Below are positions 5,843 to 13,800 of a DNA stretch of 32,213 nucleotides, in pieces. Within the stretch, counting starts at the first letter, position 1, and each line of letters starts with the position of its first letter. The position numbers were made by a program, and so were the translations under genes. Source of the DNA: Hydrogenophaga sp. (GTDB lineage: Bacteria; Pseudomonadota; Gammaproteobacteria; Burkholderiales; Burkholderiaceae_C); contig NZ_JAHCKK010000054.1 of assembly GCF_026125825.1 (NCBI RefSeq), positions 1 to 32,213 of the forward strand, in the 5' to 3' direction. The notes under the pieces are model-generated. The model did no database searches and was not told where the DNA came from. It saw only the letters and a list, made by a program, of their open reading frames with translations.

Positions 5843-6805
5843 ATGAACATCGAACGCGTCACCGCCGCGAGCCTCGCGCCGCAGCGCCAGCCTGCCCGCG
5901 AGGGGGCGCCGCGGCCGGCCGTGGGGGAGCACATCGCCCTGCGCTACGAAGGGCGGGACGAGCATGGCGTGACGCTGCGGCGCGATCGCGGCGCCACGCT
6001 GCGACTGCCCCCGCAGGCCGCCTGGGCCCAGGGGCTTTCGGTGGGCGACACCGTGTGGATGCGCGTGCTGGCGACGGAGCCTTCGCTCGAACTGGAGTTC
6101 ATCGCACCGCGCCCCGGCGCGCCGGGCGCGCCCGCTTCGCCCGACGAACTGCCCGCGATGCGCCTGGACCAGGCGGCGCTGAAGGCGTACCAGTGGAAGC
6201 TGCCTTCGGCTGCCGAGCTGGCCGCTGCGTGGCGCGTGATCCTCACATCCCGCCACATGGACGTGGGCCTGCAAGGGCTGGCTTTGCTGGAGCGTGCGCC
6301 GCTGGTGCTGCCCGGCCCGCACATGGCGCCGGGTGCGCCGCCGCCCGAACCGGGCGAAGCCCAGCACTGGAGCTTTCACCTGTACGCCTGGGGCGGCATG
6401 AGCGTGGCGCTGCGGGTGGCGGCCGCGCCGCTGTGGGAGCGCCGCAAGCCGCGGCCACGGGAGGAGGGCTCTGGCGGGCTGGAGGTGGCCCTGACCCTGC
6501 CGCACGCGGGCCCGATCACGGTGCAGCTGATGTGGGTGCGCGGCGGCCTGGCCCTGGCGCTGGTGCCCCGGCAGGCCCAGGTGCTGCCCTTGCTGCGCGA
6601 GGCGATGCCGGCGTTGGCCGCGGCCCTGGGCCGCCTGGGCGCGCCGCTGGTGAAGGTGCAGCTGGGCACGCCCCTGGCGCCTTTGCCTGCCGGTGGCCTG
6701 AACTACCGGCCCGACCCCGCGTCGTCGCTGTTGCTGCACGCGCTGGCCGAGGTGGTCAGCGGCGTGACGCGGCACTGGCCGGTGCCGCCGGACGCGCCGG
6801 CCTGA
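5843..6805 (+). CDS. FliK-like flagellar hook-length control protein
   Basis: 320 residues. The C-terminal part (about 210-280: LTLPHAGPITVQLMWVRGGL followed by PLLREAMPALAAALGRLGAP and KVQLG) has the pattern of the FliK C-terminal domain (Flg_hook): two strands, then a helix ending in ALxxLG, then a final strand. FliK measures hook length and switches FlhB specificity to filament export. The N-terminal two thirds is Pro/Ala-rich and poorly conserved, as usual for this family. GGAGG lies 5 bases before ATG 5843, fixing the start. It follows the flagellin terminator and is convergent with flhA, 7 bases apart. Its position next to flagellin and the export-gate genes supports a flagellar role (the lateral equivalent would be LafE). 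Family assignment is moderate because similarity is limited to the C-terminus. Confidence 0.6.
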   Translation: MNIERVTAASLAPQRQPAREGAPRPAVGEHIALRYEGRDEHGVTLRRDRGATLRLPPQAAWAQGLSVGDTVWMRVLATEPSLELEFIAPRPGAPGAPASPDELPAMRLDQAALKAYQWKLPSAAELAAAWRVILTSRHMDVGLQGLALLERAPLVLPGPHMAPGAPPPEPGEAQHWSFHLYAWGGMSVALRVAAAPLWERRKPRPREEGSGGLEVALTLPHAGPITVQLMWVRGGLALALVPRQAQVLPLLREAMPALAAALGRLGAPLVKVQLGTPLAPLPAGGLNYRPDPASSLLLHALAEVVSGVTRHWPVPPDAPA

Positions 6806-6812
6806 GCACCGT

Positions 6813-8900
6813 TCAGCCGAGCGAGCCGACGATGGCAACCTCGCGCTGCTCGGGCACCTCGTTGTAGGACAGCACATGCAGGCCGGGCGCGAACAGCCGG
6901 GCGTAGCGCGCCAGCAGGGGCCGCACCTGGGGCATCACCAGCAGCAGCGGCGTGGCCGCCATCTGCTTCATCTGCTCGCGCGCGATGGGCATGTGCGACT
7001 GCAGCTGGTTGAGCAGGTTGGGGTCGATGGGGAAGTTGTCCAGCGCCACCTTGCCGGCGCTGCGCGCCTGGTTGAGCGCGCCCAGGAGCAGGTTTTCCAG
7101 TTCGCCGCCCATGTTGAAGGCCTTGATTTCGCCAGTCTGGCCGCACAGCGCGCCGACGATCTGGCGGCGCAGCGTGCAGCGCACTTCGGCGGCCAGCAGC
7201 AGCGGGTCCTTGGTCTGTTCCACGTTGTCCAGCAAGGTGGTGGCCACGGGCACGATGTCCTTGAGGGAGACGTTTTCGGCCAGCAGCGCGCGGAACACCT
7301 TGAGCAGCATGCTGTGGGTGAAGGCTTTGTCCACCGCCGCCGCGAGCTTGGGGGCGAGCGAGGCCAGCCGCTCCATCAGCGCGTTGACGTCGTCGTGCTG
7401 GAACAGCTCGCCCAGGTTCTCGCGCATGAGCTTGGTGACGTGCGTGGCGATCACGGTGGGCACGTCCACCACCTGGTAGCCCATGCCCAGGGCGTGCGCC
7501 TTGTGCACCGGCTCGATCCAGATCACCGGCATGCGGAAGGACGGGTCGGCGCCGGGGATGCCGTCGATGTCGCCGTACACCTGCGGGCCGGGGATGGCCA
7601 TGAGGCGGTCGGCGAACACCTCGGCCTGCGCCAGCACCGTGCCGTGCATGAGCACCGTGTAGAAGTTGGGCTTGAGGCCGAGGTCGTCGCGCGCGCCAAT
7701 GGAGGGCAGCACCACGCCCATGCCTTCGCTCAGGGTCTGGCGCACGCCCTTGAGGCGTTTGGCGAGCACGGCGCCTTGCCCGGGGTCGATCAGGCCCACG
7801 AGCTTGTAGCCCACCGACACGGCCATGGGCTCGACCACCGGCAGGCTCTTCCAGTCGATCTCGGGCTGGCTCTCGGTGAGCAGGGCCACCTGCACCTGGA
7901 CCGCCGGGTCCGGCGGCGCCACCGCCGCGCGCGCGCCCATGCGCCAGGCCACGTAGCCGAGCACGCCGGCGAAGGCGAAGAAGATGAAGGTGGGCATGCC
8001 CGGGATCGCGCCGAGCAGGGCCATCAGGCCGGCCGCGCCGTAGAGCACGCCCGGCGAGGCCAGCAGCTGGCCGGTGATCTGCTTCTCGATGTCGCCCGAC
8101 TCGCTGGCGCGCGTGACGATGATGGCGGCTGCGGCGGAGAGCAGCAGCGCCGGGATCTGCGCGACCAGGCCGTCGCCGATGGTCAGCAGCGCGTACAGCT
8201 TGAACGACTCGCCCAGCGAGAGGTCGTGCATGAAGCTGCCGATGAGCACGCCGCCGATGAGGTTGATCAGCAGGATCAGGATGCCGGCGATGGCATCGCC
8301 CTTGACGAACTTGGAGGCGCCGTCCATGGCGCCGTAGAAGTCGGCTTCGCCGGCCACTTCCTTGCGGCGCGCCTGCGCGCCTTCCTGGTTGATGAGGCCG
8401 GCGTTGAGGTCGGCGTCGATGGCCATCTGCTTGCCGGGCAGGGCGTCGAGCGTGAAGCGCGCCGACACTTCCGAGATGCGCTCGGCGCCTTTGGTGACCA
8501 CCAGGAAGTTGATGATCATCAGGATCACGAACACCACCAGGCCGACGACGAAGTTGCCGCCGATGACCACGTGGCCGAAGGCCTCGACGACCTGGCCGGC
8601 CGCGTCCGTGCCTTCGTGGCCGTTGAGCAGCACCACCCGCGTCGAGGCCACGTTGAGCATCAGGCGCAGCAGCGTGGCGCCCAGGATGACGGTGGGGAAG
8701 ATGGAGAAGTCCAGCGGCCGGCGGCTGTTGACCGCGACCAGGATCACGATCAGCGAGAGCACGATGTTGAACGTGAAGAGCACGTCCAGCAGCAGCGGCG
8801 GCAATGGCAGGATCACCATCGTCAGCATCGCCAGCAGGAAGAGGGGCGCGGCGTAGCGCATGCGCTGCAGGTCGGACCAGAGTGACTTGAGGACGTTCAT
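6813..8900 (-). CDS. flhA: Flagellar export gate protein FlhA
   Basis: 695 residues, the usual length. The N-terminal half has about eight membrane segments (residues 16-320). The FHIPEP-family signature region lies at about 140-190 (RISEVSARFTLDALPGKQM, then DADLNAGLINQEGA and GEADFYGAMDGASKF). The C-terminal half (from about 345) is the cytoplasmic FlhA-C domain that forms a nonamer ring and docks chaperone-substrate complexes. FlhA is the proton-driven core of flagellar type III export. It is the last gene of the minus-strand run, 13 bases after flhB, and converges with the FliK-like gene. There is no sign of flhF or flhG (fleN) next to it, which usually follow flhA in primary polar systems of this group. 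Confidence 0.97.
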   Translation of the reverse strand: MNVLKSLWSDLQRMRYAAPLFLLAMLTMVILPLPPLLLDVLFTFNIVLSLIVILVAVNSRRPLDFSIFPTVILGATLLRLMLNVASTRVVLLNGHEGTDAAGQVVEAFGHVVIGGNFVVGLVVFVILMIINFLVVTKGAERISEVSARFTLDALPGKQMAIDADLNAGLINQEGAQARRKEVAGEADFYGAMDGASKFVKGDAIAGILILLINLIGGVLIGSFMHDLSLGESFKLYALLTIGDGLVAQIPALLLSAAAAIIVTRASESGDIEKQITGQLLASPGVLYGAAGLMALLGAIPGMPTFIFFAFAGVLGYVAWRMGARAAVAPPDPAVQVQVALLTESQPEIDWKSLPVVEPMAVSVGYKLVGLIDPGQGAVLAKRLKGVRQTLSEGMGVVLPSIGARDDLGLKPNFYTVLMHGTVLAQAEVFADRLMAIPGPQVYGDIDGIPGADPSFRMPVIWIEPVHKAHALGMGYQVVDVPTVIATHVTKLMRENLGELFQHDDVNALMERLASLAPKLAAAVDKAFTHSMLLKVFRALLAENVSLKDIVPVATTLLDNVEQTKDPLLLAAEVRCTLRRQIVGALCGQTGEIKAFNMGGELENLLLGALNQARSAGKVALDNFPIDPNLLNQLQSHMPIAREQMKQMAATPLLLVMPQVRPLLARYARLFAPGLHVLSYNEVPEQREVAIVGSLG

Positions 8901-8913
8901 GGCGGGCTTCGGG

Positions 8914-10038
8914 TCAGGTCAGGTGGGCGGGCACGTGGAGGTCGGCGGGGAGCGCGGGCTGGGCCTTGCGGCCGCCCTCGCGGTAGGCGCGCAGCTGCAG
9001 GACGTAGCGCAGCACGAGCGCGACGGCCTGGTACAGCGCGGCCGGTATCTGCTGTTTGACCTGGCTGGTGTTGTAGATGGCGCGCGCCAGCGGCGGCAGC
9101 TCCAGCACCTCCACCTGGTGCTCGGTGGCCAGGGCGCGGATGTAGAGCGCGAGCTCGTCCACGCCCTTGGCGATCACATAGGGCGCTTCGGCTTTCTGGG
9201 TGTCGTACTTGAGCGCCACCGCGTAGTGGGTGGGGTTGACGATCACCACGTCGGCGGTGGGCACGATCTTGCGCACGCTGCGCTTGGCGATCTGCTGCTG
9301 CAGCTGGCGGATGCGCTGGCGCACCTCGGGCCGGCCCTCGCTGGTCTTGTGTTCTTCCTTCAGGTCGCGCTTGCTCATGCGCTGTTCGCGCAGGAAGACG
9401 AAGCGCTGCAGCGGCAGGTCGATCAGCGCGAAGACCACGAACACGCTGCACAGGGTGAAGATGCCGGTGATGGCCAGCCCCATGGCCTGCGCCAGCGCTT
9501 CGTGCAGCGGCAGGCCCTGCAGCCGCAGGAAGGCCGGGCGCGTGGCGCTCGCGGTGTGCCAGAGCACCGCGCCCAGGCAGGCCGCCTTGGCGGCGGTGGT
9601 GGCCCAGTCGATCAGGTGCTTGGGTTTGGTGATGCGGCTGAAGTAGCTCAGCGGGTTCAGGCGCTCCAGCTTGGGCATGAACTGGTCGGTGCTGAGCACC
9701 CAGCCGCTGGGAAAGAGCGTGAACGCGGCCACGATGATGGGGATCAGGGCCAGGGGCAGCACCATCTTGCCCACCAGCAGGATCGCCGGCTTGAAGGCGT
9801 TGGACCACATGTTGTCCAGTGCGGCCTCGCCGTCGAGCATCACGAAGCCCAGGCCGAAGAGGTGCCTGAAGTCTTCGAGGTAGGAGGGCGCCATGATGAC
9901 GATGAGCTGCAGGCTGCAGACCAGGCCCACGGCGGTGGCCACGTCTTTGGAGCGGGCGACCTGGCCCTTCTCGCGCGCCTTGCGCAGTTTCTGCGCGCTG
10001 GCGTCTTCGGTCTTTTCCCCGGTGTCCTGCTCGGCCAT
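8914..10038 (-). CDS. flhB: Flagellar export switch protein FlhB
   Basis: 374 residues. The N-terminus is typical (EKTEDASAQKLRKAREKGQVARSKD begins at residue 8), followed by four membrane segments between about 35 and 215, a linker, and the autocleavage motif N268-P-T-H271 in VVIVNPTHYAVALKYD. Cleavage between Asn and Pro, together with FliK, changes export from rod/hook to filament substrates. The start ATG at 10038 lies 3 bases after the fliR stop, with GAGG inside the end of fliR, so translation is probably coupled. All residues expected for a working switch are present. Confidence 0.97.
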   Translation of the reverse strand: MAEQDTGEKTEDASAQKLRKAREKGQVARSKDVATAVGLVCSLQLIVIMAPSYLEDFRHLFGLGFVMLDGEAALDNMWSNAFKPAILLVGKMVLPLALIPIIVAAFTLFPSGWVLSTDQFMPKLERLNPLSYFSRITKPKHLIDWATTAAKAACLGAVLWHTASATRPAFLRLQGLPLHEALAQAMGLAITGIFTLCSVFVVFALIDLPLQRFVFLREQRMSKRDLKEEHKTSEGRPEVRQRIRQLQQQIAKRSVRKIVPTADVVIVNPTHYAVALKYDTQKAEAPYVIAKGVDELALYIRALATEHQVEVLELPPLARAIYNTSQVKQQIPAALYQAVALVLRYVLQLRAYREGGRKAQPALPADLHVPAHLT

Positions 10039-10041
10039 GGC

Positions 10042-10815
10042 TTACCTCGCCCCCATCATCTGCTCGAGCATGTGCAGCACGCGCGAGGTCAGGCGCACGT
10101 ACTGCTCGGGGATGTAGCGCACCAGGCCGGAGAGCATGAACAGGCCGAAGACGATGATCAGCGAGAAGCCCAGCGAGAACAGGTTGAAGGCCGGTGCGAT
10201 GCGGTTGAGCAGGCCAAAGCCGATCTGCACCACCAGCGCCGAGAACACCACGGGCAGCGCCAGCAGCAGGGCGGCCGAGAAGACCCAGGCCACCTGCAGC
10301 GGCAGCATGTCCAGCGCCACCTGCGGGATGCCGCCGCCCACGGGCCACGACTTGAAGCTCGATCCCATCACGCCGTTGAAGACGAGGTGGCCTTCGACGG
10401 CGAAGAAGACCAGGATGCTCATGACGTAGAGCAGGGTGGAGACGACGTCGGAGGACACGCCGCTCATGGGGTCGTTCATGACCGCCATGGACAGGCCCAT
10501 CTGCGACGAGGCCATGAAGCCCAGCAGGGTGAAGACGGCCATGATGAGCTGGAACGACAGGCCGATGATCAGGCCGATGACCACCTGCTCGATGGTGGTG
10601 AGGATGCCGAGCATCGAGAAGGGCGTGATCGGCATCGGGGGCTGCGCCACCGGCAGCAGCACCACGGCCAGCGCCAGCGCCAGCAGCACGCGCACGGTGA
10701 CGGGCACCATGTTCTCGCCCACCACCGGCATGAACGAGAGCATGGCCAGCAGCCGCACGAAGGGCCACCACATCGCCAGCAGCGTGGCCAGCAGTTGCCC
10801 GAAGACCGGCTCCAT
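10042..10815 (-). CDS. fliR: Flagellar export gate protein FliR
   Basis: 257 residues from ATG 10815; a GTG at 10824, one base after the fliQ stop, would add three residues. I prefer ATG 10815 because GTGAG lies 4 bases before it. The protein is almost wholly hydrophobic, with about six predicted membrane segments, and shows the FliR pattern: MPVVGENMVPVTVRVLLALA near residue 30, IGLIIGLSFQLIM near 85, and LSFxxGL-like segments near the C-terminus. FliR forms the export pore helix assembly with FliP and FliQ. It sits between fliQ and flhB in one transcription unit. Confidence 0.95.
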   Translation of the reverse strand: MEPVFGQLLATLLAMWWPFVRLLAMLSFMPVVGENMVPVTVRVLLALALAVVLLPVAQPPMPITPFSMLGILTTIEQVVIGLIIGLSFQLIMAVFTLLGFMASSQMGLSMAVMNDPMSGVSSDVVSTLLYVMSILVFFAVEGHLVFNGVMGSSFKSWPVGGGIPQVALDMLPLQVAWVFSAALLLALPVVFSALVVQIGFGLLNRIAPAFNLFSLGFSLIIVFGLFMLSGLVRYIPEQYVRLTSRVLHMLEQMMGAR

Positions 10816-10825
10816 GGGGCTCACG

Positions 10826-11095
10826 TCAGATCGCCAGCTGCGCGGCGCGTTCGAAGATGGCGATGCAGTAGTCCATGAGCTTGCTCGCCAGCCACTGGCC
10901 CATGAAGATGATGGCCAGCAGCGTCACGATGAGGCGGGGCAGGAAGCTCAGCGTCTGTTCGTTGATCTGCGTGGCGGCCTGGAACAGGCTCACCACCACG
11001 CCCACGACCAGGCTGGGCCCGATGAGCAGGGTGACCAGCACCACCACCAGCTTGAGGCATTCGGCGACCAGTTCGACGGCGATCTCGGGCGTCAT
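10826..11095 (-). CDS. fliQ: Flagellar export gate protein FliQ
   Basis: 89 residues, the standard length. Two membrane segments (about 13-40 and 50-75) form the hairpin of the family, with the pattern GPSLVVGVVVSLFQAATQINEQTLSFLP across the turn. FliQ wraps the FliP/FliR core of the export gate in the inner membrane. Its stop codon is one base from a GTG of fliR, and its start follows fliP by 12 bases, indicating one polycistronic message. Confidence 0.96.
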   Translation of the reverse strand: MTPEIAVELVAECLKLVVVLVTLLIGPSLVVGVVVSLFQAATQINEQTLSFLPRLIVTLLAIIFMGQWLASKLMDYCIAIFERAAQLAI

Positions 11096-11107
11096 GGCGA
11101 GGGCCGT

Positions 11108-11902
11108 TCAGATGGCGCGCACGCTGGTCACCAGCGTGTTGACCGTCAGCGTCCAGCCGTCGACGAGCACGAACAGCAGCAGCTTCAGGGGCAGGGAGAT
11201 CACCAGGGGCGAGAGCATCATCATGCCCATGGCCATCAGCACCGAGGAGACCACCAGGTCGATGACCAGGAAGGGGATGAACAGCATGCACCCGATCATG
11301 AAAGCGGTCTTGAGTTCGCTCAGGACGAAGGCGGCAAGCTTGACGGTGAAGGGGTGCTGCGCGGGATCGGTGACGGCCGGGGCGCCTGCCAGCGTGGCGA
11401 TCTGTTCGAGCGCGGGTTTGCTGGTCTGCGCCAGCATGAAGCGCGAGAGCGGCGCCTCGGCGTGTTTCAGCGCCTGGGCCAGGGTGATCTTGCCCTCGTC
11501 GTAGGGCTGCAGGGCGTCGGTCCAGATGCGCTCGCCCACCGGCCGCATGACCAGCAGGGTGAGGATGAGCGCGATGCCGGTGATGATGCGGTTGGGCAGG
11601 CCTTGCTGCAGGCCCAGCGCCTGGCGCAGCAGCGAGAGCACGATGACGAAGCGGGTGAAGCTGGTCATCATGAGCATCATGGCCGGGAGCAGTCCCAGCA
11701 GCGTCATGATGATCAGGATCTGCGTGCGCACCGTGTAGTCGGTGGTGCCGCCGCTGGTGTTGCTGCTGAAGATCTGCAGCCCCTGGCCTCCCGCCGGCGC
11801 CTGGGCCTGGGCCAGCGCGTCGGTGCTGGCCAGCGCGAGCAGCGCGGTCAGCGTGGCAGCGCCCAGCAGCAGGGCGCCGGGTCGGGAGGTGCCTGGCCTC
11901 AT
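11108..11902 (-). CDS. fliP: Flagellar export gate protein FliP
   Basis: 264 residues with a cleavable signal peptide (about 1-32, ending ALAQA), as FliP has. The conserved first membrane block LLPAMMLMMTSFTRFVIVLSLLRQALG lies near 70-97, a periplasmic segment with RPVGERIWTDALQPY follows, and the C-terminal block SELKTAFMIGCMLFIPFLVIDLVVSS VLMAMGMMMLSP is typical. FliP is the main ring of the export pore. The ATG overlaps the fliN stop (ATGA, 11902-11899). In most systems fliO lies between fliN and fliP; here there is no room for it. Confidence 0.97.
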   Translation of the reverse strand: MRPGTSRPGALLLGAATLTALLALASTDALAQAQAPAGGQGLQIFSSNTSGGTTDYTVRTQILIIMTLLGLLPAMMLMMTSFTRFVIVLSLLRQALGLQQGLPNRIITGIALILTLLVMRPVGERIWTDALQPYDEGKITLAQALKHAEAPLSRFMLAQTSKPALEQIATLAGAPAVTDPAQHPFTVKLAAFVLSELKTAFMIGCMLFIPFLVIDLVVSSVLMAMGMMMLSPLVISLPLKLLLFVLVDGWTLTVNTLVTSVRAI

Positions 11903-12288
11903 GCGGCCAGGCTGTCCAGGTTCAGGTCGGAGATCTCGACCACTTTGAGGCCGTAGTTTTCGCCGGAGATCACCACCACGGCCTTGCCGATGGACACGCC
12001 GTTGACCTTGATGGTCAGCGGCTCGCCGGCCAGCGCGTCGAGTTCGACCACGCTGTCGGTGCTCAGGTGCGCCAGGTCTTCCAGGGAGACCCGGGTCGAG
12101 CCCAGCTCCAGCGTGAGGGTGACCGGGATCTTGCGCATGAGGCTGCCCATGCCCAGCCGTGCGGCGGCGGGGGCCTCGAAGGCCACCGCTTGTGCCTCGG
12201 CTGGCTCGGCCGGGGCGTCCATGTAGGTCAGCAGTTCGTCGATGCCGCCGGTGGTGTCGGCTGGGCTGGGCGCGGTGAGGTTTTCCAT
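11899..12288 (-). CDS. fliN: Flagellar motor switch protein FliN
   Basis: 129 residues. After a variable N-terminus, a SpoA domain occupies about 50-125: IPVTLTLELGSTRVSLEDL, then GEPLTIKVNGVSIGKAVVV and YGLKVVEI. FliN forms the lower C-ring with FliM and helps dock the export ATPase complex. Compared with textbook FliN, the GEVVVV segment reads GKAVVVI and the final GVRI reads GLKV, so it is somewhat divergent, as in secondary flagellar systems. It starts 6 bases after fliM ends and overlaps fliP by 4 bases. Confidence 0.94.
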   Translation of the reverse strand: MENLTAPSPADTTGGIDELLTYMDAPAEPAEAQAVAFEAPAAARLGMGSLMRKIPVTLTLELGSTRVSLEDLAHLSTDSVVELDALAGEPLTIKVNGVSIGKAVVVISGENYGLKVVEISDLNLDSLAA

Positions 12289-12294
12289 GGCGGT

Positions 12295-13176
12295 TCAGAC
12301 TTCTTGGAGGGAGGTGAGACAGAGCTTGCCGCCGTGCTCGACGACGCTGGCCTTGAACACCGGGCTGTCCTGGATGCGCACGGTGGCCAGGCCGAGGTCA
12401 ACCGGCAGCACGCTGCCGGGCCGCAGCGCCATCACATCGCCCAGCGACAGCGGCTTCTCCAGCAGCCTCACATCGAGCCGCATGGGCAATTGCCGGCGCA
12501 GGGTGGTCGGGTCGATCGGCTTTTTCGCGGGTTTGCGCCGTGGCGGGGCCAGGGCGCGCAGCAGCGCCTCCAGGGCGCCGTCTTCCAGCACCCAGTTCAA
12601 GCGCCCCAGCGCCTGGCCTTGCGCGTCGAGCAGGTCGCAGCCGAGGAACAGGGCCTGGGCATCGGTGGGGCTGCCAAAGCCGTGGCGTTCGGTGTCGGGC
12701 ACGGCGGCCGCGGTGTCGGTGGGGCGGTCCTGCAGGCCGCAGAGCAGGCGCGCGCACAGGCATTGCACGAGGCGCTGGCCCACTTGCGCGGCCAGGCGCT
12801 GCTCGGTGGCGGTCTCCGAGCGCTGGAGCGTTTCCTGCTCCAGCTGGCTGGCGTTGTTCATGCCCAGGCGGCGCGAGAGCAGCGCGAGGGCGGCCGGTCG
12901 GTCGATCGAGAAGCCCAGCCGGCCCGCGCCCGTGTGGAACAGGAACCAGCGCAGCGGCCGGTGCGGATGGACCCGGCGCGAGTGCTCGATGCGCCCGAGC
13001 TGGAAGCCTGGCCCGGTGCGCGTGGCAAAGAGGCTGTCCACGGCCACGGCCAGGTCGGCGCGCAGGATCTCGCAGAAGCGGTCGAGCACGTGCACGGGGC
13101 GGCCGAGCTCGCAGGTGTCGATCACCGTCATGAGCGCCCCGCGGGCAGGCCCGATGATCTTTGTGGTCGCAGGCAT
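12295..13176 (-). CDS. fliM: Divergent FliM/SctQ-like motor switch protein
   Basis: 293 residues from ATG 13176, shorter than usual FliM (about 330). The C-terminal 70 residues (about 222-293: LPMRLDVRLLEKPLSLGDVMALRPGS then LPVDL and SPVFKASVVEHGGKLCL) form a SpoA domain. The middle part (about 20-200) aligns in layout with the FliM or SctQ core. The N-terminal peptide LSQDEIDALL, which binds phosphorylated CheY in FliM, is absent: the protein starts MPATTKIIGPARGAL. I therefore call it from its position between fliE and fliN plus the SpoA domain. The frame is open far upstream over fliE, but the ATG 5 bases after the fliE stop fits the tight spacing of the operon. Confidence 0.8.
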   Translation of the reverse strand: MPATTKIIGPARGALMTVIDTCELGRPVHVLDRFCEILRADLAVAVDSLFATRTGPGFQLGRIEHSRRVHPHRPLRWFLFHTGAGRLGFSIDRPAALALLSRRLGMNNASQLEQETLQRSETATEQRLAAQVGQRLVQCLCARLLCGLQDRPTDTAAAVPDTERHGFGSPTDAQALFLGCDLLDAQGQALGRLNWVLEDGALEALLRALAPPRRKPAKKPIDPTTLRRQLPMRLDVRLLEKPLSLGDVMALRPGSVLPVDLGLATVRIQDSPVFKASVVEHGGKLCLTSLQEV

Positions 13177-13181
13177 GCGGC

Positions 13182-13505
13182 TCAGATCGGCAGCTTGATG
13201 AGGTCGTCCAGGCCGGAGACGACCTTGTTGCGCACCTGCATCATCATCTGGAAGTTGAGCGAGGCCTCCTGGCTCTTGAGCATGGCGCCCACGAGGTTGT
13301 CGCTCTGGCCCGTCTCCACCGCGCTCACCATGGCCTGCGCCTCGTGGCCCTTGTCGTCCACCGAGCGGATCAGGCCGCCGATGTGGTCGGTGAACGAGCG
13401 CGCGCCCGGGTCCCCGCCCAGCGGCATGGCCTGGGCGATGTGGGACTCGCCGGCCTTGATCTGCGCAAGGCTGCTCTGGATGTTCAAAAGCATGGAGCTG
13501 TTCAT
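13182..13505 (-). CDS. fliE: Flagellar hook-basal body protein FliE
   Basis: 107 residues, typical for FliE. The C-terminal half carries the family pattern: SFTDHIGGLIRSVDDKGHEAQAMV, VETGQSDNLVGAMLKSQEASLNFQMMMQVRNKVVSGLDDLIKLPI. FliE joins the MS ring (FliF) to the proximal rod. ATG 13505 gives the expected N-terminus; upstream in-frame codons run into the intergenic region. It is the first gene of the minus-strand operon. Normally fliE heads fliEFGHIJ, but here it is followed directly by fliM, so fliFGHIJ must lie elsewhere. Confidence 0.93.
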   Translation of the reverse strand: MNSSMLLNIQSSLAQIKAGESHIAQAMPLGGDPGARSFTDHIGGLIRSVDDKGHEAQAMVSAVETGQSDNLVGAMLKSQEASLNFQMMMQVRNKVVSGLDDLIKLPI

Positions 13506-13693
13506 GGGCGCGACGTCGTGAGGGCTTGAGGTGGGCAAAGTATCCCGGTGCGAGGGCGCGGACGACCCAGGCCAACAGGCCGAAAACCCGGTGTTGGAGC
13601 CTCCCGGCGCGCCAGGGGTGGCGCGTGGTGGGCCGGGAATGAGGCGGAAGGTATGCACCGCTTGCGCGCGGCGGACAACGTCGATTTCTTTCC

Positions 13694-13720
13694 TCAAGAC
13701 GCCCGCCCACACGCCGATAG
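13694..13720 (+). promoter_or_regulatory. Sigma-28 (FliA) promoter of the chemoreceptor gene
   Basis: TCAAGACG (13694-13701), an 11-base spacer, and GCCGATAG (13713-13720) match the sigma-28 form TCAAG/TAAAG-N11/12-GCCGATAA. Transcription would begin near 13727, about 75 bases before the receptor start. A small dyad AGTTG/CAACT (13719-13734) overlaps the start region. The rest of the 295-base gap between fliE and the receptor shows nothing else I can name. Confidence 0.65.
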
Positions 13721-13800
13721 TTGGCGAATCAACTTCCGAATATCAGCGCTGACGGTGCTGCATCCAACGGCCGACTCTGGCCATCAACCCTGAGAAAACA

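Noticed and set aside
6876-10878. Very long plus-strand open frames opposite flhA, flhB and fliR
   Set aside because: Their translations are His/Gln/Arg/Ala-rich low-complexity antisense artefacts of high GC content; the minus strand encodes well-conserved export proteins.
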